Source: Prosthecobacter fusiformis (lineage in GTDB: Bacteria > Verrucomicrobiota > Verrucomicrobiia > Verrucomicrobiales > Verrucomicrobiaceae). From it: 64,000 bases of DNA. Below are positions 8,867 through 17,087 of this stretch, piece after piece (within the stretch, counting starts at the first letter, position 1; each line of letters starts with the position of its first letter). Both the position numbers and the translations under genes were made by a program. The stretch spans positions 151,805 through 215,804 of the forward strand of contig NZ_SOCA01000009.1 of assembly GCF_004364345.1 (NCBI RefSeq), in the 5' to 3' direction. The notes under the pieces are model-generated. The model was not told the DNA's origin. It was given only the letters and a program-made list of their open reading frames with translations, and made no database searches.

Positions 8867-9094
8867 ATGAAACCTTTGATGCTCCTTCTGGCTTTTGCCA
8901 TGACCGCACTCTTGAGCAGTTGCTCAGAAAATCTTGTTAGGGTGAAGCCTTTTGAGAGGGGAAACCTGGCGAATCCTTTGATGAGCACGGACCGTGATTC
9001 CCTTCTCCTGGCGATGACCATGCATGCCTACTTTTCACGCGAGGCGAGTTTTGGTGGCGGCGGAGTGGGAGGCGGAGGCTGTGGCTGCAACTAA
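8867..9094 (+). CDS. DUF4266 small lipoprotein with Gly-rich Cys-x-Cys tail
   Basis: This 75-residue protein has a lipoprotein signal ending LLSSC (lipidated Cys19), the conserved core (RVKPFERGNLANPLM, then MHAYFSREAS) and a tail of glycines ending GCGCN. It fits DUF4266, a family found beside DUF3570, ApbE and thioredoxin genes. The tail's Cys-x-Cys could bind metal or a cofactor or be oxidised and reduced by the adjacent TlpA-like protein (inference). It lies 17 bp downstream of the thioredoxin gene and is clearly in the same operon. Confidence 0.88.
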   Translation: MKPLMLLLAFAMTALLSSCSENLVRVKPFERGNLANPLMSTDRDSLLLAMTMHAYFSREASFGGGGVGGGGCGCN

Positions 9095-9116
9095 CCGATT
9101 TAAAACCATCCAGATT

Positions 9117-12074
9117 ATGAACACCATGAAATGTTATTCACTCATTCAGAAACTCAAAAAATCTTTGTCGCGCGGTGGGTCGTTGCTCCTGCTTTTCCAG
9201 CGCACCCCGGTGGCGCAGGTGCTCATGCCGGAGGTAAATTTTCTGGCTTCGGCGGCGGCAATGGACACAGCGAAGATCGTCATTACCAGTGTGATCGGAC
9301 TGGGAGCGTACGACAGTGTCGCTGGTGCAACTACGGTGAGCCAGGTGGCACCGGCAGCCGGTTCCACAACGGTGCCTGTGACATCGGGCACCAATCTGGG
9401 AAGTGTCTTCCAGATCATAGGAGGAGGTGGGCACACGCCTCAGTCCTGGTCGGTCTCCAGCGGCACATTGCCGAGCGGCCTGACGCTGACCAATGCGAAG
9501 GGGAAAACCACTACTCTGACAGGAACCACGACGCAGACGGGCAATTATCCAGTGACGATCAGGGCCTGGGAAAGCACCGGCTTCAAGGGAAGATCTGCGC
9601 AAGGAGCGTTTACGGTGCAGGTTTCCGCTCCTCCATCTGCAGCCATCGTTACCCAGCCGTCGGCGACCACAATCAATAGCGGGAGTGCGGCGACGCTGAC
9701 CGTGACGGCTTCAGGAGGAATACCTCTGACATATCAGTGGTACCGGGGAAACAGCGGTGTCACCGACTTTCCTGTAGGGACGAATGCTGCCTCGTATACG
9801 ACGCCTGTTTTGACAGCGACGACCAGTTATTGGGTGAAAGTGACCAATACCGTCAATCCTACTGGTGCGAACTCTAGTACGGCCACTGTGACTGTCCGGC
9901 AGCCTGCGGTGATCACGAGTGATCCGGCTCCCGTTTCCATCAATAGCGGACAAAGCATCGTGCTGACTGTCACAGCTACCGGGGATGATCCGCTGAGCTA
10001 TCAATGGTATGAAGGAGCCAGCGGGGTGATAACAACGCCTGTGGGAGAAAATTCGGCTTCATTCACCACGCCGGTGCTGATCTACACGACGAGCTACTGG
10101 GTGAAGGTGAGCAATATCGCGAATCCTACTGGAATGAATTCTACGGAGGCCACAGTAACGGTCGTGCCACCGGCCATGCCTGTTATATTTACTCCTTCTC
10201 AGTTGGCTACCGGCAGGACTGGGATCTCGTACCGTGTGGCACTGGGGGCAGTGGGGGGGACGGGACCCTATGCTTGGTCACTCAGCAGTGGTACGCTGCC
10301 TGAGGGTCTAGAGCTGGACAGCACAGGGGTCATTTCCGGGACGCCGACGGTGGTGGGGACAAGTGCATTCACGGTGGAGGTGACGGACTTCAATGGGGAT
10401 AAGGATACAGAAGCCTACAGTGTGACAATGAGTGACCTAGCCATCTCGACGACCATGTTGCCTACGGCTGTGAAGGGTGTGGCGTATTCTTATCCTCTGT
10501 CAGGTTATGGCGGCATGCCTGCATATTCATGGAAAGTGATTGGAGGCAGTCTGCCAGGGGGGATGAGCTTTTCAGATACGGGAATGCTTTCCGGAGTTCC
10601 TGCGACTGTTGGGAATGCGCCTCTGACGGTTCGTCTCACGGATGGTAGCGGTTTTTCTGTCACCCAGCAGCTGACAGTGCCCGTTTCGGCTACTTTTTTG
10701 GTACCTGTCATTCAGCCGTTCAGCTTTGAGCCAGTTACTATTGGGACCGATTTTAGCTATACGGTTTCGGCATTAAATTATCCGAAGACTTTTGTTATGA
10801 CCGGCCTCCCGAAAGGGTTGAAATTTGTGGCAGCGACGGGAGTGATTAGCGGTCTGCCAGACGTGTCAGGGGTTTTTAATGTGCAGATTCGTGCTAGCAA
10901 CACCGGGGGAACGAGCAGCACAGTGACAGTGCCTTTGACTGTGAATGCGCTGAAGGATAACTTGGTCGGTAGCTTTGGTGGATTGGTGGCGCGCGATCCT
11001 GTGAACCGGGGCCTGGGGGGCGTCTTGACCGTCACGACGACCTCGATTGGTAGTTATACGGTCAAGCTAGTTGGAGCACTGGGTATCAAGGCAGCCTCCA
11101 CGAGTTATTCAGCCAAGGGCCGGTTGGTAGCTGCTGCCCCGCAGTTGAAAGTGCCCTTAGGAGGATATGAGTTGGCTTTAACCATCGATCCCGATACCGG
11201 GCTGATGGCAGGCACGCTTGGCAGTGTGAAAGTTAGCGGCTGGCGCTCTGCTTGGAATGCGAGGACCCATCCTGCGGATACACTGCTGGGCTATTATAGT
11301 CTGGCGTTGGACCTGAAGGATGCTTGGGATGTGGGTGTGGATACGGTTCCTCAAGGCAGCGGCTTTGCCACATTCACCGTCAGTTCTGCGGGAAGTCTGA
11401 AAGTGGTTGGGAAGACTTCAGATGGCCAGACGATCACAGGTGCCAGTTTCCTGGGATCTAAAGGAGAGTTTTGGATCTATACAGCTTTGTACAAAAATTT
11501 AGGCAGCATTCAGGGGGAGCTGGCCGTGCATGAGGATGAGGGGGGAATCGCTGCCTTCAATACTATCCGGGGAACTGTGTCCTGGTTTAAACCGGGAACG
11601 GTGACGCTGACCTATCCTGCGACCTTTGGACCGGTCAATTTAAAGGCAGAAGGGGGTTATCTGGCACTAGCGAGCAAAGCAAATATCCTGGGGTTGCCGG
11701 ATGCGGGAAGCGTGCGACTGAGCTTCACGGATGGCGGGCTGGCAGCCTCGGACAAGGATCCGGACATGAGCTTCACCTATACTGCGGATCACAAAACCGT
11801 ATTGTTAACTGATGCGGTGAATAATCCTGGAAAGGTGACTCTCAAAATCAATGCTGCTACGGGAGCCGTGCTGGGCAACTTTACCCTGGTGGAAGCCACA
11901 CCACCTCTGACGCGGGCAAAAGTGCCTTTTGTAGGGCAGGTGGTGAGAATGAGTGATGGCGGTGTGAAGGCTGCAGGTTACTTCCTACTGCATCAGATTC
12001 CGGTCTCAGGCCAGACGGCGGCGAAGGCACCCGTCCTTTCGGGTGGTTTCAAACTTCAGCAGCCTGTTCCTTAA
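9117..12074 (+). CDS. Giant secreted protein with Ig-like and putative-Ig repeats
   Basis: The ATG at 9117 (or 9126) gives 985 residues; starting earlier would overlap the DUF4266 gene in another frame. After a basic, hydrophobic N-terminus (about 10-30) come a putative-Ig module with SWSVSSGTLPSGL, two near-identical Ig-like repeats of about 84 residues (PLTYQWYRGNSGV and PLSYQWYEGASGV versions), and at least two more modules with SSGTLPEGLELD-type motifs. The last 350 residues are beta-rich with repeated GxYxLxL-type strands, perhaps a surface or barrel-like domain. It lies 22 bp after DUF4266, so it probably belongs to the flavin operon. Role unknown: adhesion or surface exposure is plausible. 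Confidence 0.82.
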   Translation: MNTMKCYSLIQKLKKSLSRGGSLLLLFQRTPVAQVLMPEVNFLASAAAMDTAKIVITSVIGLGAYDSVAGATTVSQVAPAAGSTTVPVTSGTNLGSVFQIIGGGGHTPQSWSVSSGTLPSGLTLTNAKGKTTTLTGTTTQTGNYPVTIRAWESTGFKGRSAQGAFTVQVSAPPSAAIVTQPSATTINSGSAATLTVTASGGIPLTYQWYRGNSGVTDFPVGTNAASYTTPVLTATTSYWVKVTNTVNPTGANSSTATVTVRQPAVITSDPAPVSINSGQSIVLTVTATGDDPLSYQWYEGASGVITTPVGENSASFTTPVLIYTTSYWVKVSNIANPTGMNSTEATVTVVPPAMPVIFTPSQLATGRTGISYRVALGAVGGTGPYAWSLSSGTLPEGLELDSTGVISGTPTVVGTSAFTVEVTDFNGDKDTEAYSVTMSDLAISTTMLPTAVKGVAYSYPLSGYGGMPAYSWKVIGGSLPGGMSFSDTGMLSGVPATVGNAPLTVRLTDGSGFSVTQQLTVPVSATFLVPVIQPFSFEPVTIGTDFSYTVSALNYPKTFVMTGLPKGLKFVAATGVISGLPDVSGVFNVQIRASNTGGTSSTVTVPLTVNALKDNLVGSFGGLVARDPVNRGLGGVLTVTTTSIGSYTVKLVGALGIKAASTSYSAKGRLVAAAPQLKVPLGGYELALTIDPDTGLMAGTLGSVKVSGWRSAWNARTHPADTLLGYYSLALDLKDAWDVGVDTVPQGSGFATFTVSSAGSLKVVGKTSDGQTITGASFLGSKGEFWIYTALYKNLGSIQGELAVHEDEGGIAAFNTIRGTVSWFKPGTVTLTYPATFGPVNLKAEGGYLALASKANILGLPDAGSVRLSFTDGGLAASDKDPDMSFTYTADHKTVLLTDAVNNPGKVTLKINAATGAVLGNFTLVEATPPLTRAKVPFVGQVVRMSDGGVKAAGYFLLHQIPVSGQTAAKAPVLSGGFKLQQPVP

Positions 12075-12095
12075 TTTTCCATGGACCAGGCTATG

Positions 12096-12128
12096 AGGCC
12101 TGTCTTTGCATTCAGCAAAGGCAGGCCT
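12096..12128 (+). terminator. Strong hairpin after the Ig-like protein gene
   Basis: AGGCCTGTCTTTG (12096-12108) pairs with CAAAGGCAGGCCT (12116-12128), a 13-bp stem with one G-T wobble and a 7-nt loop, 22 bp after the stop. No T-run follows, so termination is likely but not certain. Confidence 0.6.
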
Positions 12129-12252
12129 GCCCCGAATTAAGGCACGTGCTGTGCTGTAAAGAAGGGTGGCGGGAGGGGGTTCTCGCCCCCAGGGAGCGGC
12201 GGTGCAATAAACGGGCGGACTGGATTTGAAGCTGAATTTTTCTGTTATTTCT

Positions 12253-12825
12253 ATGAACTCGTATTTATTACTTTTAATTAACCTTTTGTTAGGTGCCACC
12301 CTGGTGCAGGCGGATCAAAAAGTGCTGTGGTCAGGAACCGGGGACATAACTTTTTCCGGTACTTCCACCCTTCATGACTGGGCGGGCAAAGTGGCGGCCA
12401 GCCCTTTTTCGGCCACAGTGGTTTATGACGAATCTGGTCGGCCCCAAAGGATCCAGGCGAAGGTTTCAGTGGAAGCTGGCAAGATGGACACGGCCGAGCC
12501 AAAACGGGATGAAAACATGAAGCAGGCACTGAATGTCCCGATTTACCCGCTGATCCAGGCCAGCCTGGATGCTCCGGCAGAGAAAATTGCTGCGGATGGC
12601 AAAACGCCCACCCGTCTGCCGATGACCCTGATGCTACTAGGGAAGTCCCACAAAATCGTAGCGGAGATCAGTGATTGGAAACTGTCTGCCAAGAAAGCGA
12701 CCTTTGATCTGGACTTCGACGTATCCATGAAGGCTAGCGGGATCAGTGTCCCGCCGGTGCTGATATTCATCCGCGTAGGCGATGCCGTGAAGGTGCATGC
12801 CTCTGTGACCCTCACACAAAACTGA
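12253..12825 (+). CDS. YceI-family periplasmic lipocalin-like protein
   Basis: The ATG at 12253 gives a strong Sec signal (hydrophobic NSYLLLLINLLLGATLVQA) and 190 residues; a TTG at 12226 is an alternative. The body matches YceI: ITFSGTSTLHDWAGKV near the start, a MKQAL segment in the middle, TLMLLGKSHKI and the terminal IRVGDAVKVHASVTL. YceI proteins bind polyisoprenoid or other long lipids in a beta-barrel. Only 5 bp separate it from the type III polyketide synthase gene, so a role in carrying that pathway's lipid product is an attractive inference. Confidence 0.88.
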   Translation: MNSYLLLLINLLLGATLVQADQKVLWSGTGDITFSGTSTLHDWAGKVAASPFSATVVYDESGRPQRIQAKVSVEAGKMDTAEPKRDENMKQALNVPIYPLIQASLDAPAEKIAADGKTPTRLPMTLMLLGKSHKIVAEISDWKLSAKKATFDLDFDVSMKASGISVPPVLIFIRVGDAVKVHASVTLTQN

Positions 12826-12830
12826 TCCCC

Positions 12831-13979
12831 ATGTCTTCTTACATTCATCACATCGCCACGGCCACGCCACCCTATGCCTACAGCCAAGCTTATACGCGTG
12901 ACCGGCTCAAGGAATGGACGCAGAATCCGAAGACGAAGCGACTGATCCAGGCGATCTATAACCGGAGTGGCATTGAGACGCGGCATAGTGTGACGGGTGA
13001 CTTCATCGCCGGGGCGGATGCAACGTTATTCAGGTCTGATGCGGAGGGCAGGCTTATTCCTCCAGGCACTGCGGAGCGAAACCGTGTTTATGCACACAGT
13101 GCGCGTGAGCTTTCGGTGGAGGTGGCGAAACGCGCGATTGCGGATGCGCCGGGTTTTGCCAAAGAAGACATTACCCACATCATTTATACATCCTGCACGG
13201 GTTTTGCTAATCCTGGACCGGACTACCATGTCATCCGTGAGCTGGGTTTGAGAGGGAATATTCAGCGTTACACGCTCGGGTTCATGGGCTGTTATGCGGC
13301 GTTTCCGGCATTGAGGATGGCGGCGCAGTTTTGTGAAGCGGATGCGGATGCTGTGGTGCTGGTGATCTGCCTGGAACTGTGCACGCTGCACATGCAGGTC
13401 AATGACCAGCCGGACAGCATCCTGGCCAATTCTCTTTTTGCGGATGGTGCGGCGGCGGCCATTGTGAGCGCTCGGGAGCCAACGGTGAAGAAACCGGCGT
13501 ATCGTCTGCGCGGTTTTGAATCAGCACTGTTGCCGTCGAGCGAGGCGGACATGGCCTGGGAGATCGGCAATGAAGGCTTTAATATTGTGCTCTCCAGCTA
13601 TGTGCCGGACATCATCGGCCAGAATATCCGTCAGCTTCTGAAGGGTATCCTGACACGCAAGGGGACCTCCCCGGAGGAGATGAACGAGTGGGCGGTACAT
13701 CCGGGCGGCAGGTCCATTTTAGACAAGGTGCAGGAAAGCCTGGCGCTGCCAGCGGATACGCTGGAGGCTTCCAGAACGATTTTGAGAGACTATGGGAACA
13801 TGAGCAGTGCGACCATTCTGTTTGTGTTGAAGGAGATGCTGGACACGGCGGATACGGATCATGCGAATCTATGTGCCATGGCCTTTGGGCCTGGTCTCAC
13901 GGTGGAAACGGCGCTGCTGGAGCGGCTGGGCAGTACGGCGATGAGCACGCATGCTTTGGCTGAAAACTTGAAGGTCTGA
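12831..13979 (+). CDS. Type III polyketide synthase (chalcone/alkylresorcinol synthase family)
   Basis: The 382-residue protein has the length and Cys-His-Asn triad of type III PKSs: Cys154 in GFMGCYAAF, His290 in NEWAVHPGG and Asn323 in RDYGNMSSAT. These enzymes extend an acyl-CoA starter with malonyl units and cyclise the chain. Its place before a methyltransferase-monooxygenase gene resembles the srsABC phenolic-lipid genes of Streptomyces griseus, so a fatty starter and an alkylresorcinol or alkylpyrone product are likely. Ring type cannot be read from the sequence. It sits 5 bp after yceI and 2 bp before the fusion gene. Confidence 0.93.
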   Translation: MSSYIHHIATATPPYAYSQAYTRDRLKEWTQNPKTKRLIQAIYNRSGIETRHSVTGDFIAGADATLFRSDAEGRLIPPGTAERNRVYAHSARELSVEVAKRAIADAPGFAKEDITHIIYTSCTGFANPGPDYHVIRELGLRGNIQRYTLGFMGCYAAFPALRMAAQFCEADADAVVLVICLELCTLHMQVNDQPDSILANSLFADGAAAAIVSAREPTVKKPAYRLRGFESALLPSSEADMAWEIGNEGFNIVLSSYVPDIIGQNIRQLLKGILTRKGTSPEEMNEWAVHPGGRSILDKVQESLALPADTLEASRTILRDYGNMSSATILFVLKEMLDTADTDHANLCAMAFGPGLTVETALLERLGSTAMSTHALAENLKV

Positions 13980-13981
13980 CC

Positions 13982-16036
13982 ATGGCTTCAACGACAATGA
14001 TGTACACGCCAGCTCAGCGCTGGGTGGCACTGGCTTATGGGCTGGTGAGCCATACGCTTTTTTTAGCGGCAGTGGGTGTGATGTTTGTCAGCCTTTATGA
14101 GGGACTGCATCTGAGCCTGCTGCATCTGCATGGCTGGGCGGCGGCGGTAGGGGACGTCATTTTGGTCCTGCAGTTTGGGCTTGGGCATTCGCTGCTGCTT
14201 TCCGACCAGGGCCGCCGATGGCTAGCGAGAATGGCTCCGCTGGGACTTGGGCGGGAGCTTTCGACAACGGTTTTTGCGGGGTTGGCCTCCTTGCAGTTGC
14301 TGATTACTTTTTTGTTATGGTCATCTTCGAAGGTGTTGTGGGCGGCGCCTGAGGGGTGGGTTAAAGGTGGGTTAAGCGTGCTTTACGGTATTTCTTGGCT
14401 GCTACTGGCGAAGTCCATGAGTGATGCGGGACTGGATGTGCAGGTGGGCAGCATTGGCTGGCATTCCGTGTGGCGGGGGCATGCGCCCGTATTCCGGCCG
14501 TTTGCACGCACGGGCCTGTTCAGATACAGCCGTCAGCCGATTTATTCCTCTTTCACGCTGATCCTCTGGACGGCCCCGGTGTGGACGCCGGATCATCTGC
14601 TTATCGCAATGCTGTGGACGTTGTACTGTGTGGGAGCACCCGTGTGGAAGGAGAAACGCTATCTGCGCTTTTATGGTCAGGCGTATGCTCGCTACCAGGC
14701 CGTGGTCCCGTATTGGTTCCCAGGCCGCAAGGGCCGCGATATGAGTTTTCCGACTGAGCCTTCTATTCCTGCGGTTCACGATGCCGAGGTCATTGTGATC
14801 GGTGGTGGTCCCGTGGGTATGGCCTTAGCCTGCTTGCTAGGAGGTCGTGGGGTGCGCGTGCTGGTGGTGGAAAAACGTGGAGCACTGCCTTCACATTCGC
14901 AGGCCATCGGCATCACACCGCCGACTTTGGCCATCTTGTCCGAGCTAGGGCTGGATGAAGCGTTTATAGGGCAGGGCCTGCCTATTCATGACTGCCATGT
15001 ACACGGTGAAAGCGGGGCTTTGGGCATTGCTTCATTCCGGCAGATCCCGGGGCAGTATCCATTCATCCTTTCGCTGCCGCAGCAGATCAGCATGCGGCTG
15101 CTGGCGGATAAGCTGGCCCTGTATCCATCGGTTAAAATGCTGCGTGGGGTGGAAGTGGTTTCGGTAGAGCAGACCGGAGATGCCGTGACTGTGGGACTGA
15201 AGGATGAAGCAGGCGTGATCACTATCCGCAGCGCGGCTTATGCGGTAGGATGCGACGGGCACCGGAGCCGGGTGCGGGATCTGCTGCGGATGCGTTCCCG
15301 ACGGTATGACTACGGGCATCATTTCGTGATGGGTGATTTCCAGGACCGAACGGCGCTGGGAGGGGAAGCGCATCTTTTTTTTACCGCACAGGGGGCCGTG
15401 GAGAGCTTTCCTCTGCCGGGAGGATTGCGGCGGTGGATCGTGCAGACAAAACAGCCGGAGGCGGAGCCACCTGCGGGTTTTATCAGTGAGGTCGTCCGTA
15501 TGCGTTCAGGACACATCATTGCGCCGGAGGATCAGGTGAACCAGAGCGCCTTTTCCCCCTGGCGGCTGGACTGTGAGCAGCTCTATGATGGACGTGTTAT
15601 TTTATGTGGTGATGCGGCGCATGTGATGAGCCCCATCGGTGGTCAGGGAATGAACACGGGGTTTGCCGATGCGGAGTTTGCGGCGTTGATGCTGCATGCC
15701 ATTCTGCGGCAGGGCCAGCAGGCGGGTCCCTGGTTGGCGGAGTATGACCGCTGCCGACGCAAGGCATCCAACACTGCGGCTACGCGGGCCGCGCTGGGCA
15801 TGGGCCTGGGTACATGGCGTGGCAAAGGGATGTCGTGGCTGCGGGACAGGCTGCTGCGGCACCTGATTTTACGCGGGCCGATGGCGGGCATTGTGGGTCC
15901 GTGGTTTGCGATGATGACGATCCCTTTCAACCGCGCGGCGAAGTCCCGTTTCGTCGCGACGTACATGACCGGTAATTGCACAGAAAAAAGCCAGCCTGAA
16001 TCCAGGCTGGCTTTTCAAGAGGAGTCTCAAGGCTGA
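13982..16036 (+). CDS. Fusion of ICMT-like methyltransferase and FAD-dependent monooxygenase
   Basis: One unbroken 684-residue frame joins two enzymes. Residues 1-250 are a multi-pass membrane protein (hydrophobic spans near 15-40, 52-72, 95-120, 130-145 and 190-220) with the isoprenylcysteine methyltransferase pattern: GLFRYSRQPIY, then KEKRYLRFYGQAYARY. Residues 267-684 form a UbiH/PHBH-type flavoprotein: GGGPVGMALA (FAD Rossmann loop), GCDGHRSRVRD, and VILCGDAAHVMSPIGGQGMN. In S. griseus the equivalent SrsB and SrsC are separate proteins that methylate and oxidise the SrsA product. The fusion should tether hydroxylation to the membrane. A Met at 254 in the linker could allow separate initiation. 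A terminator hairpin lies inside the last 17 codons. Confidence 0.9.
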   Translation: MASTTMMYTPAQRWVALAYGLVSHTLFLAAVGVMFVSLYEGLHLSLLHLHGWAAAVGDVILVLQFGLGHSLLLSDQGRRWLARMAPLGLGRELSTTVFAGLASLQLLITFLLWSSSKVLWAAPEGWVKGGLSVLYGISWLLLAKSMSDAGLDVQVGSIGWHSVWRGHAPVFRPFARTGLFRYSRQPIYSSFTLILWTAPVWTPDHLLIAMLWTLYCVGAPVWKEKRYLRFYGQAYARYQAVVPYWFPGRKGRDMSFPTEPSIPAVHDAEVIVIGGGPVGMALACLLGGRGVRVLVVEKRGALPSHSQAIGITPPTLAILSELGLDEAFIGQGLPIHDCHVHGESGALGIASFRQIPGQYPFILSLPQQISMRLLADKLALYPSVKMLRGVEVVSVEQTGDAVTVGLKDEAGVITIRSAAYAVGCDGHRSRVRDLLRMRSRRYDYGHHFVMGDFQDRTALGGEAHLFFTAQGAVESFPLPGGLRRWIVQTKQPEAEPPAGFISEVVRMRSGHIIAPEDQVNQSAFSPWRLDCEQLYDGRVILCGDAAHVMSPIGGQGMNTGFADAEFAALMLHAILRQGQQAGPWLAEYDRCRRKASNTAATRAALGMGLGTWRGKGMSWLRDRLLRHLILRGPMAGIVGPWFAMMTIPFNRAAKSRFVATYMTGNCTEKSQPESRLAFQEESQG
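15986..16015. terminator. Bidirectional terminator overlapping the 3' end of the fusion gene
   Basis: AAAAGCCAGCCTG (15986-15998) and CAGGCTGGCTTTT (16003-16015) form a perfect 13-bp stem around AATC, with A-run and T-run on either side, so it can work in both directions. It lies within the coding frame of the plus-strand gene (stop at 16034-16036) and 25 bp past the stop of the minus-strand agmatine deiminase gene. Confidence 0.85.
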
Positions 16037-16040
16037 GTGA

Positions 16041-17087
16041 TTACTTGGGCTCGTGCATAGCGATGCAGTGCAGTGCACCGCCTTCCATAACAAGATCCTT
16101 GGAGGTGACGGAGATGATCTCGCGACCTGGGAAACATTCGGCGATCTTGTCTTCCGCAATCGCGTCCTTCTTCTTCTGGCCGAAGATGGGGACCATGACG
16201 GCATTGTTCAGGATCATGAAGTTGGCATAGCTGGCCGGCAGGCGGCTGAGGCGCCAGTCCTTGGCTTCGATGGCGTTGGGCATTTCGATCTCGATGATCT
16301 CTAGCTTGCTGCCATCGGCGGTGCGGACGTCGTCGAGCTGCTCGCGGATCTGCTTGAGCACTTTGAAGTTCGGGTCGGATTCCTTGGATTCCACCATGCA
16401 GATGACGGCGTCATCGCGGACGAAACGAACGATGTCGTCGATGTGGCCGTCGGTATCGTCACCTTCGATGCCTTCTTTGAACCAGACGATGTTGCTGACG
16501 CCAAGCATGCCTTTGAGTTCTTTCTCCATCTCTGCCTTGGAGCGTGCCTTGCCGCCATTGCGGTTTGGATTCAGCAAGACGGCTTCCGTGGTCAGGAGGA
16601 GACCTTTGCCATTGGTTTCGATGGCACCGCCTTCGAGAGTGAAGTCGGAGGTGAAGCGCTGCATCTTCAGGACTTCGGCCGCCTTCTCGGGGATGGTGTT
16701 GTCGAGGTCGTAGGGGAACTTGCCGCCCCAGGCGTTGAAGTTCCAGTCGGTGATGGCGATCTCACCGGTTTCATTGTGCTTGATGAAGATGGGGCCGTGG
16801 TCGCGGCACCAAACGTCATTGGTGGTGTGATTGTAGAGGTCCACCATGTTCAGCGCGCCTTCATTGTCAGCGATGCTGAGGCGGATGCTCATGTGCATCA
16901 TCTCAGGCGCATTGATGCGCACACGCTGGTAGCGGGTGAGGTTGGCTGCGATCTCTCCAAACTTGTCCTGCAGCTTGAGATAGGTCTTCGGACAGCTCTC
17001 CTTGTTGGAGGGCCATGAAAGCCAGATTGCTTCCTGCGTTTCAAATTCGGCGGGAAGGTGGTAGTTCTGCGGGTATCCTTTACTCAT
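16041..17087 (-). CDS. aguA: Agmatine deiminase
   Basis: The 348-residue protein converts agmatine to N-carbamoylputrescine and ammonia. Family landmarks are present: WLSWPSNKESCP at the start, NFNAWGGKFPYD, LEGGAIETNGKG, GDDTDGHIDDIVRF (catalytic Asp/His) and the terminal MEGGALHCIAMHEP with catalytic Cys341. It follows aguB on the same strand with an 8-bp overlap, so the two steps from agmatine to putrescine are translated together. Confidence 0.96.
   Translation of the reverse strand: MSKGYPQNYHLPAEFETQEAIWLSWPSNKESCPKTYLKLQDKFGEIAANLTRYQRVRINAPEMMHMSIRLSIADNEGALNMVDLYNHTTNDVWCRDHGPIFIKHNETGEIAITDWNFNAWGGKFPYDLDNTIPEKAAEVLKMQRFTSDFTLEGGAIETNGKGLLLTTEAVLLNPNRNGGKARSKAEMEKELKGMLGVSNIVWFKEGIEGDDTDGHIDDIVRFVRDDAVICMVESKESDPNFKVLKQIREQLDDVRTADGSKLEIIEIEMPNAIEAKDWRLSRLPASYANFMILNNAVMVPIFGQKKKDAIAEDKIAECFPGREIISVTSKDLVMEGGALHCIAMHEPK

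Noticed and set aside
11420..11450. A second TGAS motif in the giant Ig-like protein as flavin acceptor
   Set aside because: The residue six before the Ser is Gln, not Asp, so it does not fit the ApbE pattern; probably chance in a Thr/Ser/Gly-rich protein.
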